From Lachnospiraceae bacterium (GTDB lineage Bacteria > Bacillota > Clostridia > Lachnospirales > Lachnospiraceae), in NCBI GenBank assembly GCA_022763925.1, contig JALERW010000016.1, forward strand, positions 36,568-100,567: a stretch of 64,000 nt of DNA, in the 5' to 3' direction. The position numbers and the translations under genes were made by a program. The notes under the pieces are model-generated. The model saw nothing but the letters and a program-made list of their open reading frames with translations. It was not told the DNA's origin and did no database searches. Of this stretch, positions 9,200 through 17,424 are shown one piece after another. Within the stretch, counting starts at the first letter, position 1, and each line of letters starts with the position of its first letter.

Positions 9200-10318
9200 A
9201 TGCAGGCAGAGAAAAAAAACCGGGTACTTACCATTGGAATGGCAGTTCTTCTGTTCGTGCTTTCTGTATGCTGCTGGCTGAAAAAGGCAGATGCGTATTC
9301 AGCCAGCGAGAGAAGGGCACTTGCGCAGTGTCCCCGTCTGACAGCAGATGCCGTATGGTCCGGCTCCTTTATGGATGCATTTGATGACTATGCGGCGGAT
9401 CAGTTTCCTTTTCGGGACCGGTTCCGTTCCGGAAAAGCTGCGGCAGTGACCGGCCTTTTTGCACAGAAGGATTACAATGGCCTGTATATGGAGGACGGAT
9501 ATATATGCAGGATGGAGTATCCGCTGAAGGAAGAGATGCTGAAAAATACCGCAGATCATATTTCCCGATTGTATGAGAGATACATGAAGGATACGGATGT
9601 TTCAGTCTATATTTCTGTTGTTCCGGATAAAAATTACTTTCTTGCCCGAAAGCACGGCGCGCTGTCGATGAATTATGATGCACTGACCGGAATTTTGTAC
9701 AGTTCTGTTATGGAAACGGTGGAAAACTGTGAATATATCGATCTTTTTCCGCTGCTTTCCATCGAGGACTATTATCGGACGGATGCGCACTGGAGGCAGG
9801 AAAAGCTCACGGATGTTGCTGCTGCACTGGCAGAAGCGATGGGGACCGCAGTCTGTGCAGATTATGAGGTCATGAAGCTGGAGCAGCCGTTTTACGGTGT
9901 ATATTACGGACAGCTTGCGCTGCCAGCAGAGCCGGATACGATCTGTTATCTGACCAGCTCTGCACTGAAAAACTGCACGGTCACCGGCTATGGTACCGGG
10001 AAAGCAAAGCCTCTTGAGCTGTATGACTTAAAAAAAGCCGAAGGCAGGGATGCCTATGAGCTGTTCCTGTCCGGCAGCCAGCCGTTTATCATCATCGAAC
10101 GCGCGGACGCAGATACACAGAAGGAGCTGGTTTTGTTCCGGGATTCCTTCGGAAGCAGTCTGGCCCCCCTTCTTGTGGAAGGCTACAAAAAAATTACCGT
10201 GGTGGATACCCGTTACCTGTCCCCGGAGCTCCTGGGAGATCTTCTTACGTTTGGGGATCAGGATGTACTGTTTCTGTACAGCACCACACTGGTGAACAAC
10301 AGCCTTTCTCTTCGATGA
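9200..10318 (+). CDS. DHHW-family (AlgX/AlgJ-like) surface protein, acyl-transfer partner of MBOAT
   Basis: 372 aa from ATG 9200 (GGGAG 8 nt upstream; ATG 9194 sits too close to that site). One N-terminal anchor helix, VLTIGMAVLLFVLSVCCWL, then an extracellular SGNH-like domain. Family landmarks are YAADQFPFRDRFR near the N-terminus, the signature here as YRTDAHW (Ala replacing the first His of D-H-H-W) and the serine motif LFRDSFGSSLAPLL. By analogy with AlgJ/AlgX it should accept the acyl group from the MBOAT protein. Third gene of the operon, 43 bp after MBOAT. The DAHW variant still keeps the presumed catalytic Asp and last His. Confidence 0.8.
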   Translation: MQAEKKNRVLTIGMAVLLFVLSVCCWLKKADAYSASERRALAQCPRLTADAVWSGSFMDAFDDYAADQFPFRDRFRSGKAAAVTGLFAQKDYNGLYMEDGYICRMEYPLKEEMLKNTADHISRLYERYMKDTDVSVYISVVPDKNYFLARKHGALSMNYDALTGILYSSVMETVENCEYIDLFPLLSIEDYYRTDAHWRQEKLTDVAAALAEAMGTAVCADYEVMKLEQPFYGVYYGQLALPAEPDTICYLTSSALKNCTVTGYGTGKAKPLELYDLKKAEGRDAYELFLSGSQPFIIIERADADTQKELVLFRDSFGSSLAPLLVEGYKKITVVDTRYLSPELLGDLLTFGDQDVLFLYSTTLVNNSLSLR

Positions 10319-10422
10319 GTTAAGAAAGTGTAAAGAAAAACAAGAAAATTTGAACATTTAACCGTAAATCTGATGATATGGCCAAAAAAATGACAAAAAA
10401 AATATAAAATCAGGGAAATACA

Positions 10423-10429
10423 TGTCGAA
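10423..10429 (+). promoter_or_regulatory. 0A box (Spo0A binding site) upstream of spo0A
   Basis: TGTCGAA is an exact match to the Spo0A-binding heptamer. It starts 26 bp upstream of the predicted -35 of the spo0A promoter and 113 bp before the spo0A start, implying autoregulation. Confidence 0.7.
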
Positions 10430-10448
10430 AATGGTTGATGTTTTTTCG

Positions 10449-10477
10449 TTGCCTGAGCAATTAGCGATTATTATAAT
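10449..10477 (+). promoter_or_regulatory. Predicted spo0A promoter
   Basis: TTGCCT (10449-10454), 17-bp spacer, perfect TATAAT (10472-10477). The start would fall near 10484, giving a leader of about 60 nt. The surrounding 200 bp is very AT-rich. I do not see a convincing SigH promoter. Confidence 0.65.
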
Positions 10478-10541
10478 AAAAAAAAGATCCTTCCCGCGAA
10501 AGGACACAGAAACAGTAGCTGTAAGTGAAAGGAGTAACAAT

Positions 10542-11342
10542 ATGGAAAAGCTGAATGTAGCGATTGCTGATGATAACGAAAGAATGCTGGAACTACTTGA
10601 CGAAATTATCAGTCAGGATCAGGAGCTGGAAATTGTCGGAAAAGCGGTGAACGGAGAGGAAGCATATCAGCTGATCAAGTCCAAGCATCCGGATGTGGTG
10701 CTTCTGGATATCATTATGCCGAAGCTGGACGGTCTGAGTGTTATGGATAAGATCAACCATGACAGCGAGCTGACAAAGCATCCGACCTTTATTGTGATCA
10801 CCGCGATCGGGCAGGAAAAGATTACGGAGAATGCCTTTGCAATGGGCGCGGATTACTATATTATGAAACCGTTTGATAACGAGATGATCATCAACCGGAT
10901 CAAACAGATGAAAAACGGACTGCGCAGAAAGGGAACACAGGAGCAGCGGGGGCCAAAAGCCTGTGAGAGCAAGGAAACCTATCTGGATTATAATCTGGAG
11001 ACCGATGTGACTGACATGATCCATGAGATCGGTGTTCCTGCTCATATAAAGGGCTATCAGTATCTGAGAGATGCCATTATCATGTCGGTGAAGGATATGG
11101 ATATGCTGAATTCCATTACCAAAATTCTGTATCCGACAATCGCGAAAATGCATCAGACGACGCCGAGCCGGGTGGAACGTGCAATCCGTCATGCCATCGA
11201 GGTGGCATGGAGCAGAGGGAAAATGGATACGATTGATGAACTGTTCGGCTATACGGTGAGCAATGGAAAAGGGAAACCGACCAATTCGGAGTTCATTGCC
11301 CTGATTGCCGACCGGATCCGTCTGGAATATAAAAACCGTTGA
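10542..11342 (+). CDS. spo0A: Sporulation master regulator Spo0A
   Basis: Response regulator that starts sporulation when phosphorylated; 266 aa, the family's normal size. ATG 10542 has AAAGGAG 7 nt upstream. Receiver domain: acidic pair Asp10/Asp11, phospho-acceptor Asp56 in [13 protein letters not shown], and Lys in YIMKPFD. The C-terminal Spo0A DNA-binding domain (about 145-266) has [19 protein letters not shown] and the recognition helix region [20 protein letters not shown]. The spoIVB gene, often directly upstream in clostridia, is not here; MBOAT/DHHW genes are. A 0A box and SigA promoter lie upstream. Confidence 0.97.
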   Translation: MEKLNVAIADDNERMLELLDEIISQDQELEIVGKAVNGEEAYQLIKSKHPDVVLLDIIMPKLDGLSVMDKINHDSELTKHPTFIVITAIGQEKITENAFAMGADYYIMKPFDNEMIINRIKQMKNGLRRKGTQEQRGPKACESKETYLDYNLETDVTDMIHEIGVPAHIKGYQYLRDAIIMSVKDMDMLNSITKILYPTIAKMHQTTPSRVERAIRHAIEVAWSRGKMDTIDELFGYTVSNGKGKPTNSEFIALIADRIRLEYKNR

Positions 11343-11352
11343 TAAAAATACT

Positions 11353-11388
11353 GCCAAAGTTGTGAGAAATATTGGCAAAGCTTTGAGA
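11353..11388 (+). repeat. Tandem direct repeat upstream of glgA
   Basis: GCCAAAGTTGTGAGA (11353-11367) and GGCAAAGCTTTGAGA (11374-11388) match at 12 of 15 bases, with a period of 21 bp (two helical turns). They sit 30-65 bp upstream of the glgA -10. TGCCAA/TTGGCA within them also form an inverted pair. They may be a binding site for a regulator of glycogen synthesis. Confidence 0.45.
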
Positions 11389-11414
11389 TAACACTTTTAA
11401 AAGCCCCTGTTCTT

Positions 11415-11423
11415 TGATATAAT
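11415..11423 (+). promoter_or_regulatory. Extended -10 promoter of glgA
   Basis: TGATATAAT is an extended -10 (TGN plus perfect TATAAT at 11418-11423). The -35 position holds only TTTTAA, so the promoter probably depends on the extended -10 and perhaps on an activator at the direct repeats upstream. Confidence 0.6.
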
Positions 11424-11471
11424 AAATACATATTAAGGAAGACTGGGAAACCAGACAGGGAGGGTTAACGC

Positions 11472-12914
11472 ATGAAGAAGGTGTTGTTTGTCGCATCGGA
11501 AGCGGTTCCGTTTATTAAGACCGGAGGCCTGGCTGACGTTGTAGGTTCTTTGCCTAAATGCTTTGACAAGGAAGAATATGACGTCAGGGTTATTATACCG
11601 AAATATATGTGCATGAAAGAGGAATGGAAGAGCCAGCTGAAGTATCTGGGACATTTTTATATGGATCTGTCCTGGAGAAGTCAGTATGTGGGTATACTGG
11701 AATTGAAGTATAACGGGATCCAGTACTATTTCATTGACAATGAGTATTACTTTGCCGGACCGAAGCCATACGGCAATATTTATGAAGATATCGAGAAGTT
11801 TGCATTCTTCTCCAAGGCAGCACTTTCTGCCCTTCCGGTGATCGGCTTCCAGCCGGACGTGGTACACTGCCATGACTGGCAGACCGGACTGATACCGGTA
11901 TTTCTTAAGGACCGCTTCCATGAGGGACAGTTTTTTGCCAACATGAAGTCTGTAATCACGATTCACAATCTGAAATTCCAGGGAGTATGGGATGTGAAGA
12001 CGGTGAAGGATATCACGGGACTTCCTTCTTATTACTTTACGCCGGACAAGCTGGAAGCCTACGGAGATGCCAATTACCTGAAGGGCGGAATTGTATATGC
12101 GGATGCGATCACAACGGTCAGCCGCACCTATGCGGAGGAGATCAAGACACCGTTCTACGGGGAGAAGCTGAATGGACTGTTATGTGCGAGAGCTAATTCT
12201 CTGCGCGGCATTGTAAACGGTATTGATTACGAGGAGTATAATCCGGAGACGGATCAGTTCCTGGAGAAGAATTATTCCATTGAGAACTGGCGTCGTCAGA
12301 AGGTGAAGAATAAGCTGGCCCTGCAGAGAGAACTCGGACTTCAGGAAGACAGGAAGATCATGACGATCGGCATTGTATCCCGTTTGACCGATCAGAAAGG
12401 CTTTGATCTGATTGCCTATATCATGGATGAGCTCTGTCAGGATGAAGTGCAGCTGATTGTCCTTGGTACCGGTGAAGAGAAATATGAGAATATGTTCCGG
12501 CATTTTGACTGGAAGTATCATGACAAGGTGTCTGCAAACATTTTCTATTCCGAGGCGCTGTCTCATAAGATTTACGGATCCTGTGATGCATTCCTTATGC
12601 CGTCTCTGTTTGAGCCGTGCGGACTCAGCCAGCTGATGAGCCTTCGTTACGGAACGGTGCCGATCGTCCGGGAGACCGGAGGGCTGAAGGATACGGTGGA
12701 GCCTTATAACGAGTATGAGGGGACCGGAACCGGTTTCAGCTTCAGAAATTACAATGCACACGAGATGCTTGCCACGATCCGCTATGCCGAGAAGATTTTC
12801 TATGACAACAAGCGGGACTGGAACAAGATCGTTGACCGTGCCATGGCTGCAGATTTCTCCTGGGATGCCTCTGCCGCCCAGTATAAAGAGATGTATGACT
12901 GGCTGATCGGATAA
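11472..12914 (+). CDS. glgA: Glycogen synthase GlgA (ADP-glucose type)
   Basis: GT5 enzyme that extends alpha-1,4-glucan from ADP-glucose; 480 aa, the standard length. N-terminal GT5 domain with the KTGGLADVVGSLPK ADP-glucose loop at about residue 16, VVHCHDWQTGLIPV, ITIHNLKFQG. The C-terminal domain has SRLTDQKGFDLI and MPSLFEPCGLSQLMSLRYGT. ATG is preceded by GGGAGGG. It is alone here, without glgB/C/P; glycogen storage is common in clostridia entering sporulation, which fits its place after spo0A, though it has its own promoter. Confidence 0.96.
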   Translation: MKKVLFVASEAVPFIKTGGLADVVGSLPKCFDKEEYDVRVIIPKYMCMKEEWKSQLKYLGHFYMDLSWRSQYVGILELKYNGIQYYFIDNEYYFAGPKPYGNIYEDIEKFAFFSKAALSALPVIGFQPDVVHCHDWQTGLIPVFLKDRFHEGQFFANMKSVITIHNLKFQGVWDVKTVKDITGLPSYYFTPDKLEAYGDANYLKGGIVYADAITTVSRTYAEEIKTPFYGEKLNGLLCARANSLRGIVNGIDYEEYNPETDQFLEKNYSIENWRRQKVKNKLALQRELGLQEDRKIMTIGIVSRLTDQKGFDLIAYIMDELCQDEVQLIVLGTGEEKYENMFRHFDWKYHDKVSANIFYSEALSHKIYGSCDAFLMPSLFEPCGLSQLMSLRYGTVPIVRETGGLKDTVEPYNEYEGTGTGFSFRNYNAHEMLATIRYAEKIFYDNKRDWNKIVDRAMAADFSWDASAAQYKEMYDWLIG

Positions 12915-12962
12915 TTTTCATAAAAATTCATGCGCGGTGTACAGGGAATGGCCGGCGTCTGA

Positions 12963-12992
12963 GAATAAAAACCCTCCTTCTTTGTCATACTA
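12963..12992 (+). promoter_or_regulatory. SigG/SigF-like forespore promoter
   Basis: GAATA (12963-12967), 18-bp spacer, CATACTA (12986-12992): an exact fit to the GHATR-18-CATWHTA consensus of forespore sigma factors. It lies 32 bp upstream of a small coat-like gene. The predicted transcript start (about 12999) lies inside the loop of the hairpin at 12973-13017. Confidence 0.6.
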
Positions 12993-13017
12993 AGGGTGCG
13001 TAAGGCAAAGAAGGAGG
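12973..13017 (+). repeat. 12-bp inverted repeat whose right arm is the ribosome site of the coat gene
   Basis: CCTCCTTCTTTG (12973-12984) and CAAAGAAGGAGG (13006-13017) are perfectly complementary with a 21-nt loop. The right arm contains the AAGGAGG that serves the ATG at 13025. In RNA reading through from glgA the stem would hide that site; in RNA starting at the SigG-like promoter the left arm is absent. The short T-run after it (TATTTTT) would also allow weak termination of glgA. Confidence 0.75.
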
Positions 13018-13024
13018 TATTTTT

Positions 13025-13213
13025 ATGACAGCACAGTTATCGGAAATCGATCTGCAGCATTTAAGACACCTGATCATCGGTTATGATACCTGCAGCAGCA
13101 AGATGCAGGCCTATGCCAATGAGGCACAGGATCCGCAGGTAAAACAGTATTTTCAGAAATCCGCACAGTCTGCCCGGGAGAACAAGCAGCAGCTGATGCA
13201 GTTTCTGGGGTAG
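13025..13213 (+). CDS. Small CotF-like spore coat protein, N-terminal-type part
   Basis: 62 aa, helical and Gln-rich (HLRHLIIGYDTCSSKMQAYA and QKSAQSARENKQQLMQFL). It resembles the first helical pair of ferritin-like CotF-type coat proteins, and the next gene carries the typical C-terminal coat-F segment, so the two together look like one split coat protein. AAGGAGG is 7 nt from the ATG. A SigG-like promoter directly upstream supports forespore expression. No enzyme motifs. The family call is moderate; the gene itself is secure from its start signal and context. Confidence 0.7.
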   Translation: MTAQLSEIDLQHLRHLIIGYDTCSSKMQAYANEAQDPQVKQYFQKSAQSARENKQQLMQFLG

Positions 13214-13237
13214 GATTTCAGGTAAGGAGGCAGAACG

Positions 13238-13489
13238 ATGGAAGAAAAGGTAATGGTATCGGATGCCCTGACGGGCGTCAAGGCCGAGACAAAAATGCTC
13301 GGAGAAATGATTCTGGAGACCGGCTGCAGGGAACTGAAACAGACTCTGAAGCAGCTGCGCAACCAGAGTGAAATGGCCCAGGAGGAGATTTTTCAGATTG
13401 CCCGGGCGAAGGAATATTATGTGCCTGCAGCCCAGGCAACGGCTGAAGAAATAAAGCACGTAAAAACAGTTCTGGAAAAGCTTTCCTGA
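13238..13489 (+). CDS. CotF-like spore coat protein, coat-F-type part
   Basis: 83 aa. Two predicted amphipathic helices with CRELKQTLKQLRNQSEMAQE and the KEYYVPA motif that recalls the (K)xYYxP motif of the coat F domain (CotF family). The N-terminal DALTGVKAETKMLGEMI also fits CotF. AAGGAGG lies 8 nt before the ATG, 24 bp after the companion gene, so both are one transcript ended by the terminator at 13530. Probable structural role in the spore coat. Confidence 0.75.
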   Translation: MEEKVMVSDALTGVKAETKMLGEMILETGCRELKQTLKQLRNQSEMAQEEIFQIARAKEYYVPAAQATAEEIKHVKTVLEKLS

Positions 13490-13529
13490 CCCCTTCGCCG
13501 GGATGGCGTATACGGGAAAAAAGGAAAAC

Positions 13530-13567
13530 AAAAAGGCGGAAGATTTTGGGGGATCTTCCGCCTTTTT
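13530..13567 (+). terminator. Intrinsic terminator after the coat genes
   Basis: GGCGGAAGAT (13535-13544) pairs perfectly with ATCTTCCGCC (13553-13562) around TTTGGGGG, flanked by A5 and T5, extending the stem to 15 bp. Confidence 0.93.
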
Positions 13568-13656
13568 GATGAAAATAATCAGAAGCCGTTCCGGGATGAG
13601 CCATTATGCACAAAGCCGGGATTGTCAAATTTGGGAAAAATGCGGGAAGAATTTGA

Positions 13657-13685
13657 TTGACAACCGAGGGAAAGTATAATAGTAT
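13657..13685 (+). promoter_or_regulatory. recA promoter
   Basis: TTGACA (13657-13662), 17-bp spacer, TAGTAT (13680-13685). A better-looking TATAAT at 13675 is only 12 bp from the -35. The SOS box lies just downstream, placed to block clearance or initiation. Confidence 0.65.
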
Positions 13686-13699
13686 TGTATTAGAAAAAA

Positions 13700-13713
13700 C
13701 GAACATGAGTTCG
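13700..13713 (+). promoter_or_regulatory. LexA (SOS) box of recA
   Basis: CGAAC-ATGA-GTTCG is a perfect match to the Gram-positive SOS operator (CGAAC-N4-GTTCG). It covers about +7 to +20 of the predicted recA transcript, so LexA would repress recA until DNA damage. Confidence 0.92.
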
Positions 13714-13734
13714 AACTTAAGAAGGAGAATTATT

Positions 13735-14769
13735 ATGGCAAACGAAGATAAATTGAAAGCGCTGGATGCGGCGCTGGGACAGATCGAGAAGCAGTATGGG
13801 GCGGGCACGGTTATGAAGCTGGGAGATTCCAGTGCCCATATGCAGGTAGAGACTGTTCCTACCGGTTCCCTGAGTCTGGATATTGCACTTGGACTTGGCG
13901 GAGTGCCGAAGGGAAGAGTGATTGAGATTTACGGACCGGAATCTTCCGGTAAGACCACGGTGGCTCTCCATGTGGTTGCAGAGGTGCAGAAGCGGGGCGG
14001 CATTGCCGGATTTATTGATGCGGAGCATGCGCTGGACCCGGTCTATGCGAAGAATATCGGTGTAGACATTGATAATTTATACATATCTCAGCCTGACAAC
14101 GGAGAGCAGGCGCTGGAGATTACTGAGACTATGGTGCGTTCCGGAGCGATTGATGTAATTATTGTGGATTCAGTTGCGGCTCTGGTTCCGAAAGCAGAGA
14201 TTGATGGGGATATGGGGGACTCCCATGTGGGACTGCAGGCGCGTCTGATGTCCCAGGCGCTCCGGAAGCTGACAGCAGCCATCAGCAAATCCAACTGTAT
14301 CGTAATTTTTATCAATCAGCTTCGAGAGAAGGTTGGTGTCATGTTCGGAAATCCGGAGACGACCACAGGAGGAAGAGCGCTGAAGTTCTATTCTTCTGTT
14401 CGTATGGATGTTCGAAGGATAGAGACGCTTAAGCAGGGCGGAGAGATGGTGGGCAACCGTACCAGAATCAAGGTCGTAAAGAACAAGGTGGCTCCGCCGT
14501 TTAAGGAAGCGGAATTTGATATTATGTTCGGTAAGGGCATTTCGAAAGAAGGAGATATTCTGGATCTTGCAGCCAACTGCGGCGTCGTGAACAAGAGCGG
14601 TGCATGGTATGCATATCAGGGCAGCAAGATCGGGCAGGGACGGGAGAATGCCAAGCAGTATCTTGGAGATAATCCTGCGATCATGGAAGAGATTGAGCAG
14701 AAGGTACGTGCTCATTACGGACTGCCCGGAGCAGAGAATGCTGATGGTGAGCCGGAAGGAAAAGAATAG
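13735..14769 (+). CDS. recA: Recombinase RecA
   Basis: DNA strand-exchange protein and LexA co-protease; 344 aa from ATG 13735, which has GAAGGAG 7 nt upstream (an earlier in-frame start would run through the promoter). Walker [13 protein letters not shown]-like region at [16 protein letters not shown]1 loop around [23 protein letters not shown]2 region [21 protein letters not shown]-terminal tail is acidic (ADGEPEGKE), as usual. It is SOS-controlled and followed 29 bp later by recX. Confidence 0.98.
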   Translation: MANEDKLKALDAALGQIEKQYGAGTVMKLGDSSAHMQVETVPTGSLSLDIALGLGGVPKGRVIEIYGPESSGKTTVALHVVAEVQKRGGIAGFIDAEHALDPVYAKNIGVDIDNLYISQPDNGEQALEITETMVRSGAIDVIIVDSVAALVPKAEIDGDMGDSHVGLQARLMSQALRKLTAAISKSNCIVIFINQLREKVGVMFGNPETTTGGRALKFYSSVRMDVRRIETLKQGGEMVGNRTRIKVVKNKVAPPFKEAEFDIMFGKGISKEGDILDLAANCGVVNKSGAWYAYQGSKIGQGRENAKQYLGDNPAIMEEIEQKVRAHYGLPGAENADGEPEGKE

Positions 14770-14798
14770 AAAATCATAAGTGAACAGGAGCGGTCAGG

Positions 14799-15404
14799 GT
14801 GACAGTTACTCAGATAGAGCCGGTGACAAAGGCAAAGAGCAGAATATATGTGGATAACAAGCCGGAATTTCTTCTGTACAGCAGAGAACTGAGCCGTTAT
14901 CAGATCCGGGAGGGGAAGGACCTCCCGGAGGAGACTTTCCGGGTGATCGTGGAAGAAGTACTGACGAAGCGGGCGAAGCAGAGGGCAATGTATCTTCTGA
15001 AATCCATGGACCGGACGGAGTATCAGCTTCGGCTGAAGCTGGAGGAGGGAGAGTATCCCCGTGAGGCTATTGATCAGGCGATCGCCTATGTACAGAGCTT
15101 TCATTATCTGGATGATCGGAGATATGCAGAGAATTACGTGGAAAGCCGGAAAGGCAGTATGAGCAGAAGAGAGCTTCAGCAGAAGCTGTATCAGAGGGGA
15201 ATTCCAAAAGCTCTGATTCAGGAGGCGCTGGAGGGGTGTGAACCTGATCAGGAAAAGGCATCCATTCAGGAATGGATGAGGAAGAAGCATTATAATCCAC
15301 AGGAGGCTACATTGGAGGAGCAGAGACGGATGTATGGCTTTCTTCTTCGCAAGGGTTTTCGGACAGGTGATGTGCTCGCATGTATGCATATGGAGTGGGA
15401 ATAG
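14799..15404 (+). CDS. recX: Regulatory protein RecX
   Basis: Modulates RecA filament growth. 201 aa from GTG 14799 with GGAG 8 nt upstream. Shows the three-helix repeat pattern of RecX: AMYLLKSMDRTEYQLRLKL, AIAYVQSFHYLDDRRYAENY, SMSRRELQQKLYQRGIPKAL. It directly follows recA and probably shares its SOS control. A clear terminator follows. Confidence 0.92.
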   Translation: MTVTQIEPVTKAKSRIYVDNKPEFLLYSRELSRYQIREGKDLPEETFRVIVEEVLTKRAKQRAMYLLKSMDRTEYQLRLKLEEGEYPREAIDQAIAYVQSFHYLDDRRYAENYVESRKGSMSRRELQQKLYQRGIPKALIQEALEGCEPDQEKASIQEWMRKKHYNPQEATLEEQRRMYGFLLRKGFRTGDVLACMHMEWE

Positions 15405-15407
15405 GAG

Positions 15408-15441
15408 AGCCGCTTTTCGGGAAATGAGAAAGCGGCTTTTT
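15408..15441 (+). terminator. Intrinsic terminator after recX
   Basis: AGCCGCTTT (15408-15416) pairs with AAAGCGGCT (15429-15437), followed by T5. Confidence 0.92.
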
Positions 15442-15444
15442 AGC

Positions 15445-15473
15445 TTGACATAATATTAAAAAAAGTATAAAAT
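15445..15473 (+). promoter_or_regulatory. rny promoter
   Basis: TTGACA (15445-15450), 17-bp spacer, TAAAAT (15468-15473), directly after the recX terminator. It gives a leader of about 50 nt. Confidence 0.82.
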
Positions 15474-15529
15474 TTAACTGTTGTATTTATAGATGTACAA
15501 TGAAAATTTAATAAGGAGGAGGTGCTCCT

Positions 15530-17080
15530 GTGCCAGCAGAAATCATCATTGCTGTGTTGGTTACGCTTGTTGTGGCGATCCCGGTGACTTATATGCTGAC
15601 GGTTTCTTACCGCAGGAAGGTTGCGGAAGCGAAGATCGGAAATGCAGAGGATAAGGCGAGGGAAATCATAGATGAAGCTGTGAAGACTGCAGAGACGAAG
15701 AAACGTGAGGCGTTGCTGGAAGTAAAGGAAGAGTCCATTAAGACCAGAAATGAACTCGAAAAGGAAACCAAGGAACGCAGGGCAGAAGTACAGCGGATGG
15801 AACGCAGAGTTTTGTCCAAGGAAGAATCACTGGACAGAAAACTGGAAGCCATTGAGAAGCGCGAAGCCAGCTACACGGCAAAGGAAGAAGATCTTAAACG
15901 GAAGAAATCCGAGATAGAGAAGCTTCACGAGCAGAGTGTACGGGAACTGGAGAGAATCTCAGGTCTTACCTCCGACCAGGCAAAAGAATATCTTTTAAAG
16001 ACAGTTGAAGATGAAGTTAAGTCTGACACCGCGAAACTAATCAAAGAATTAGAAAGCAGAGCCAAAGAAGAAGCAGGCAAGAAAGCGAAAGAATATGTAG
16101 TAACAGCCATTCAGAGATGTGCGGCGGATCATGTGGCCGAGACAACGATCTCTGTGGTACAGCTTCCAAACGATGAAATGAAAGGAAGAATCATAGGACG
16201 AGAGGGACGGAATATACGGACACTCGAGACTATGACCGGTGTGGATCTGATTATTGATGATACACCGGAAGCAGTTATTTTATCAGGCTTTGATCCGATC
16301 CGAAGAGAAGTTGCGAGAATCGCACTTGAGAAGCTGATTGTTGATGGACGTATCCATCCGGCGAGAATCGAGGAGATGGTTGAGAAAGCACAAAAAGAAG
16401 TTGAAACTATGATTCGTGAAGAGGGAGAAGCTGCCGTCTTGGAAGTGGGCGTGCATGGCATTCATCCCGAGCTTGTCAAACTGCTTGGCAGAATGAAATT
16501 CAGAACAAGTTATGGTCAGAACGCATTAAAGCATTCCATCGAGGTTGCCCATTTGGCCGGCCTTCTCGCAGGAGAGATCGGACTGGATGTGCGTGTAGCC
16601 AAGAGGGCCGGTCTTCTGCATGATATCGGTAAATCCATTGATCATGATGTGGAAGGATCCCATATCCAGATTGGTGCGGACTTATGCAAGAAGTACAAGG
16701 AGTCCAAGGTGGTTATCAATGCGGTGGAATCTCACCATGGCGATGTGGAACCGGAGTCTCTGATCGCATGTATCGTTCAGGCAGCGGATACGATTTCCGC
16801 AGCAAGACCGGGCGCAAGAAGAGAGACACTGGAAACATACACAAACAGACTGAAACAACTGGAAGATATAACAAATTCGTTCAAAGGTGTGGACAAATCT
16901 TTTGCTATTCAGGCGGGTAGAGAGATTCGTATTATGGTAGTTCCAGAGCAGGTTAGTGATGCAGATATGGTATTGTTAGCACGAGATGTTTCAAAACAGA
17001 TCGAAGCTGAATTGGAATATCCTGGACAGATAAAGGTAAATGTAATACGGGAAAGCCGTGTTACCGATTACGCCAAATAG
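15530..17080 (+). CDS. rny: Ribonuclease Y
   Basis: Membrane-anchored endoribonuclease that starts mRNA decay. 516 aa from GTG 15530 (AAGGAGGAGG upstream). Order: one N-terminal membrane helix ([19 protein letters not shown]), a long charged coiled coil (about 25-150), a KH domain (ending around [15 protein letters not shown]), and an HD domain with the metal motif [17 protein letters not shown]. The recX-rny order is common in clostridia. A strong terminator follows. Confidence 0.97.
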   Translation: MPAEIIIAVLVTLVVAIPVTYMLTVSYRRKVAEAKIGNAEDKAREIIDEAVKTAETKKREALLEVKEESIKTRNELEKETKERRAEVQRMERRVLSKEESLDRKLEAIEKREASYTAKEEDLKRKKSEIEKLHEQSVRELERISGLTSDQAKEYLLKTVEDEVKSDTAKLIKELESRAKEEAGKKAKEYVVTAIQRCAADHVAETTISVVQLPNDEMKGRIIGREGRNIRTLETMTGVDLIIDDTPEAVILSGFDPIRREVARIALEKLIVDGRIHPARIEEMVEKAQKEVETMIREEGEAAVLEVGVHGIHPELVKLLGRMKFRTSYGQNALKHSIEVAHLAGLLAGEIGLDVRVAKRAGLLHDIGKSIDHDVEGSHIQIGADLCKKYKESKVVINAVESHHGDVEPESLIACIVQAADTISAARPGARRETLETYTNRLKQLEDITNSFKGVDKSFAIQAGREIRIMVVPEQVSDADMVLLARDVSKQIEAELEYPGQIKVNVIRESRVTDYAK

Positions 17081-17088
17081 GAAAGAGG

Positions 17089-17136
17089 ATGCCGAAGTCC
17101 CCGGACAGAAATGTTCGAAGGACTTCGGCATTTTTT
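17089..17136 (+). terminator. Intrinsic terminator after rny
   Basis: ATGCCGAAGTCC (17089-17100) pairs perfectly with GGACTTCGGCAT (17120-17131), followed by T6. Confidence 0.94.
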
Positions 17137-17208
17137 ATTTCATAGGAAATTCCTTAAATCAGTCCCAGGCAGCCGAATGAAAAAATGGATATTTTTATAA
17201 AAACAGTA

Positions 17209-17237
17209 TTGACAGGATAAATGTCCGGTGCTAATAT
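17209..17237 (+). promoter_or_regulatory. cysK operon promoter
   Basis: TTGACA (17209-17214), 17-bp spacer ending GGTGC, TAATAT (17232-17237). The metQNI promoter at 24066 has the same -35, spacing, GGTGC end and -10. Confidence 0.88.
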
Positions 17238-17246
17238 ACTACTAAA

Positions 17247-17259
17247 CCGATAGGAAATA
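17247..17259 (+). promoter_or_regulatory. Putative sulfur operator (Rrf2/CymR-type) at cysK
   Basis: CCGATAGGAAATA lies 9 bp after the -10, over the expected transcript start. The identical 13-mer occurs 10 bp after the -10 of the metQNI promoter. A repressor bound here would block initiation. Rrf2-family CymR is the known cysteine repressor of Firmicutes; its identity here is inferred. Confidence 0.6.
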
Positions 17260-17278
17260 TATGAAAGGAGAAGACAAG

Positions 17279-17338
17279 ATGACAGTAAGAAAAACAAATA
17301 TGAGGAAGAGCGGACGAATGTGCTGTTGTCTTCCCTAA
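17279..17338 (+). CDS. Cysteine leader peptide of the cysK operon
   Basis: 19-residue reading frame [25 protein letters not shown] lies 8 nt before the ATG, so translation is credible. Three consecutive Cys codons (TGC TGT TGT) stand four codons before the end of a very short, basic peptide, 86 bp upstream of cysK. GAAGACAA at the leader's ribosome site is the exact complement of TTGTCTTC over the Cys codons, so ribosome position would alter a local stem. I see no clear intrinsic terminator between leader and cysK, so the mechanism could be Rho-dependent or translational. Confidence 0.62.
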   Translation: MTVRKTNMRKSGRMCCCLP

Positions 17339-17424
17339 AGAGAAAGCATTTACAGATACAAACAAAAAGTAAGAAAAGGAACACGGACGAAACAATATTT
17401 GAATCATGTAAGGAGGAAAAGAAA

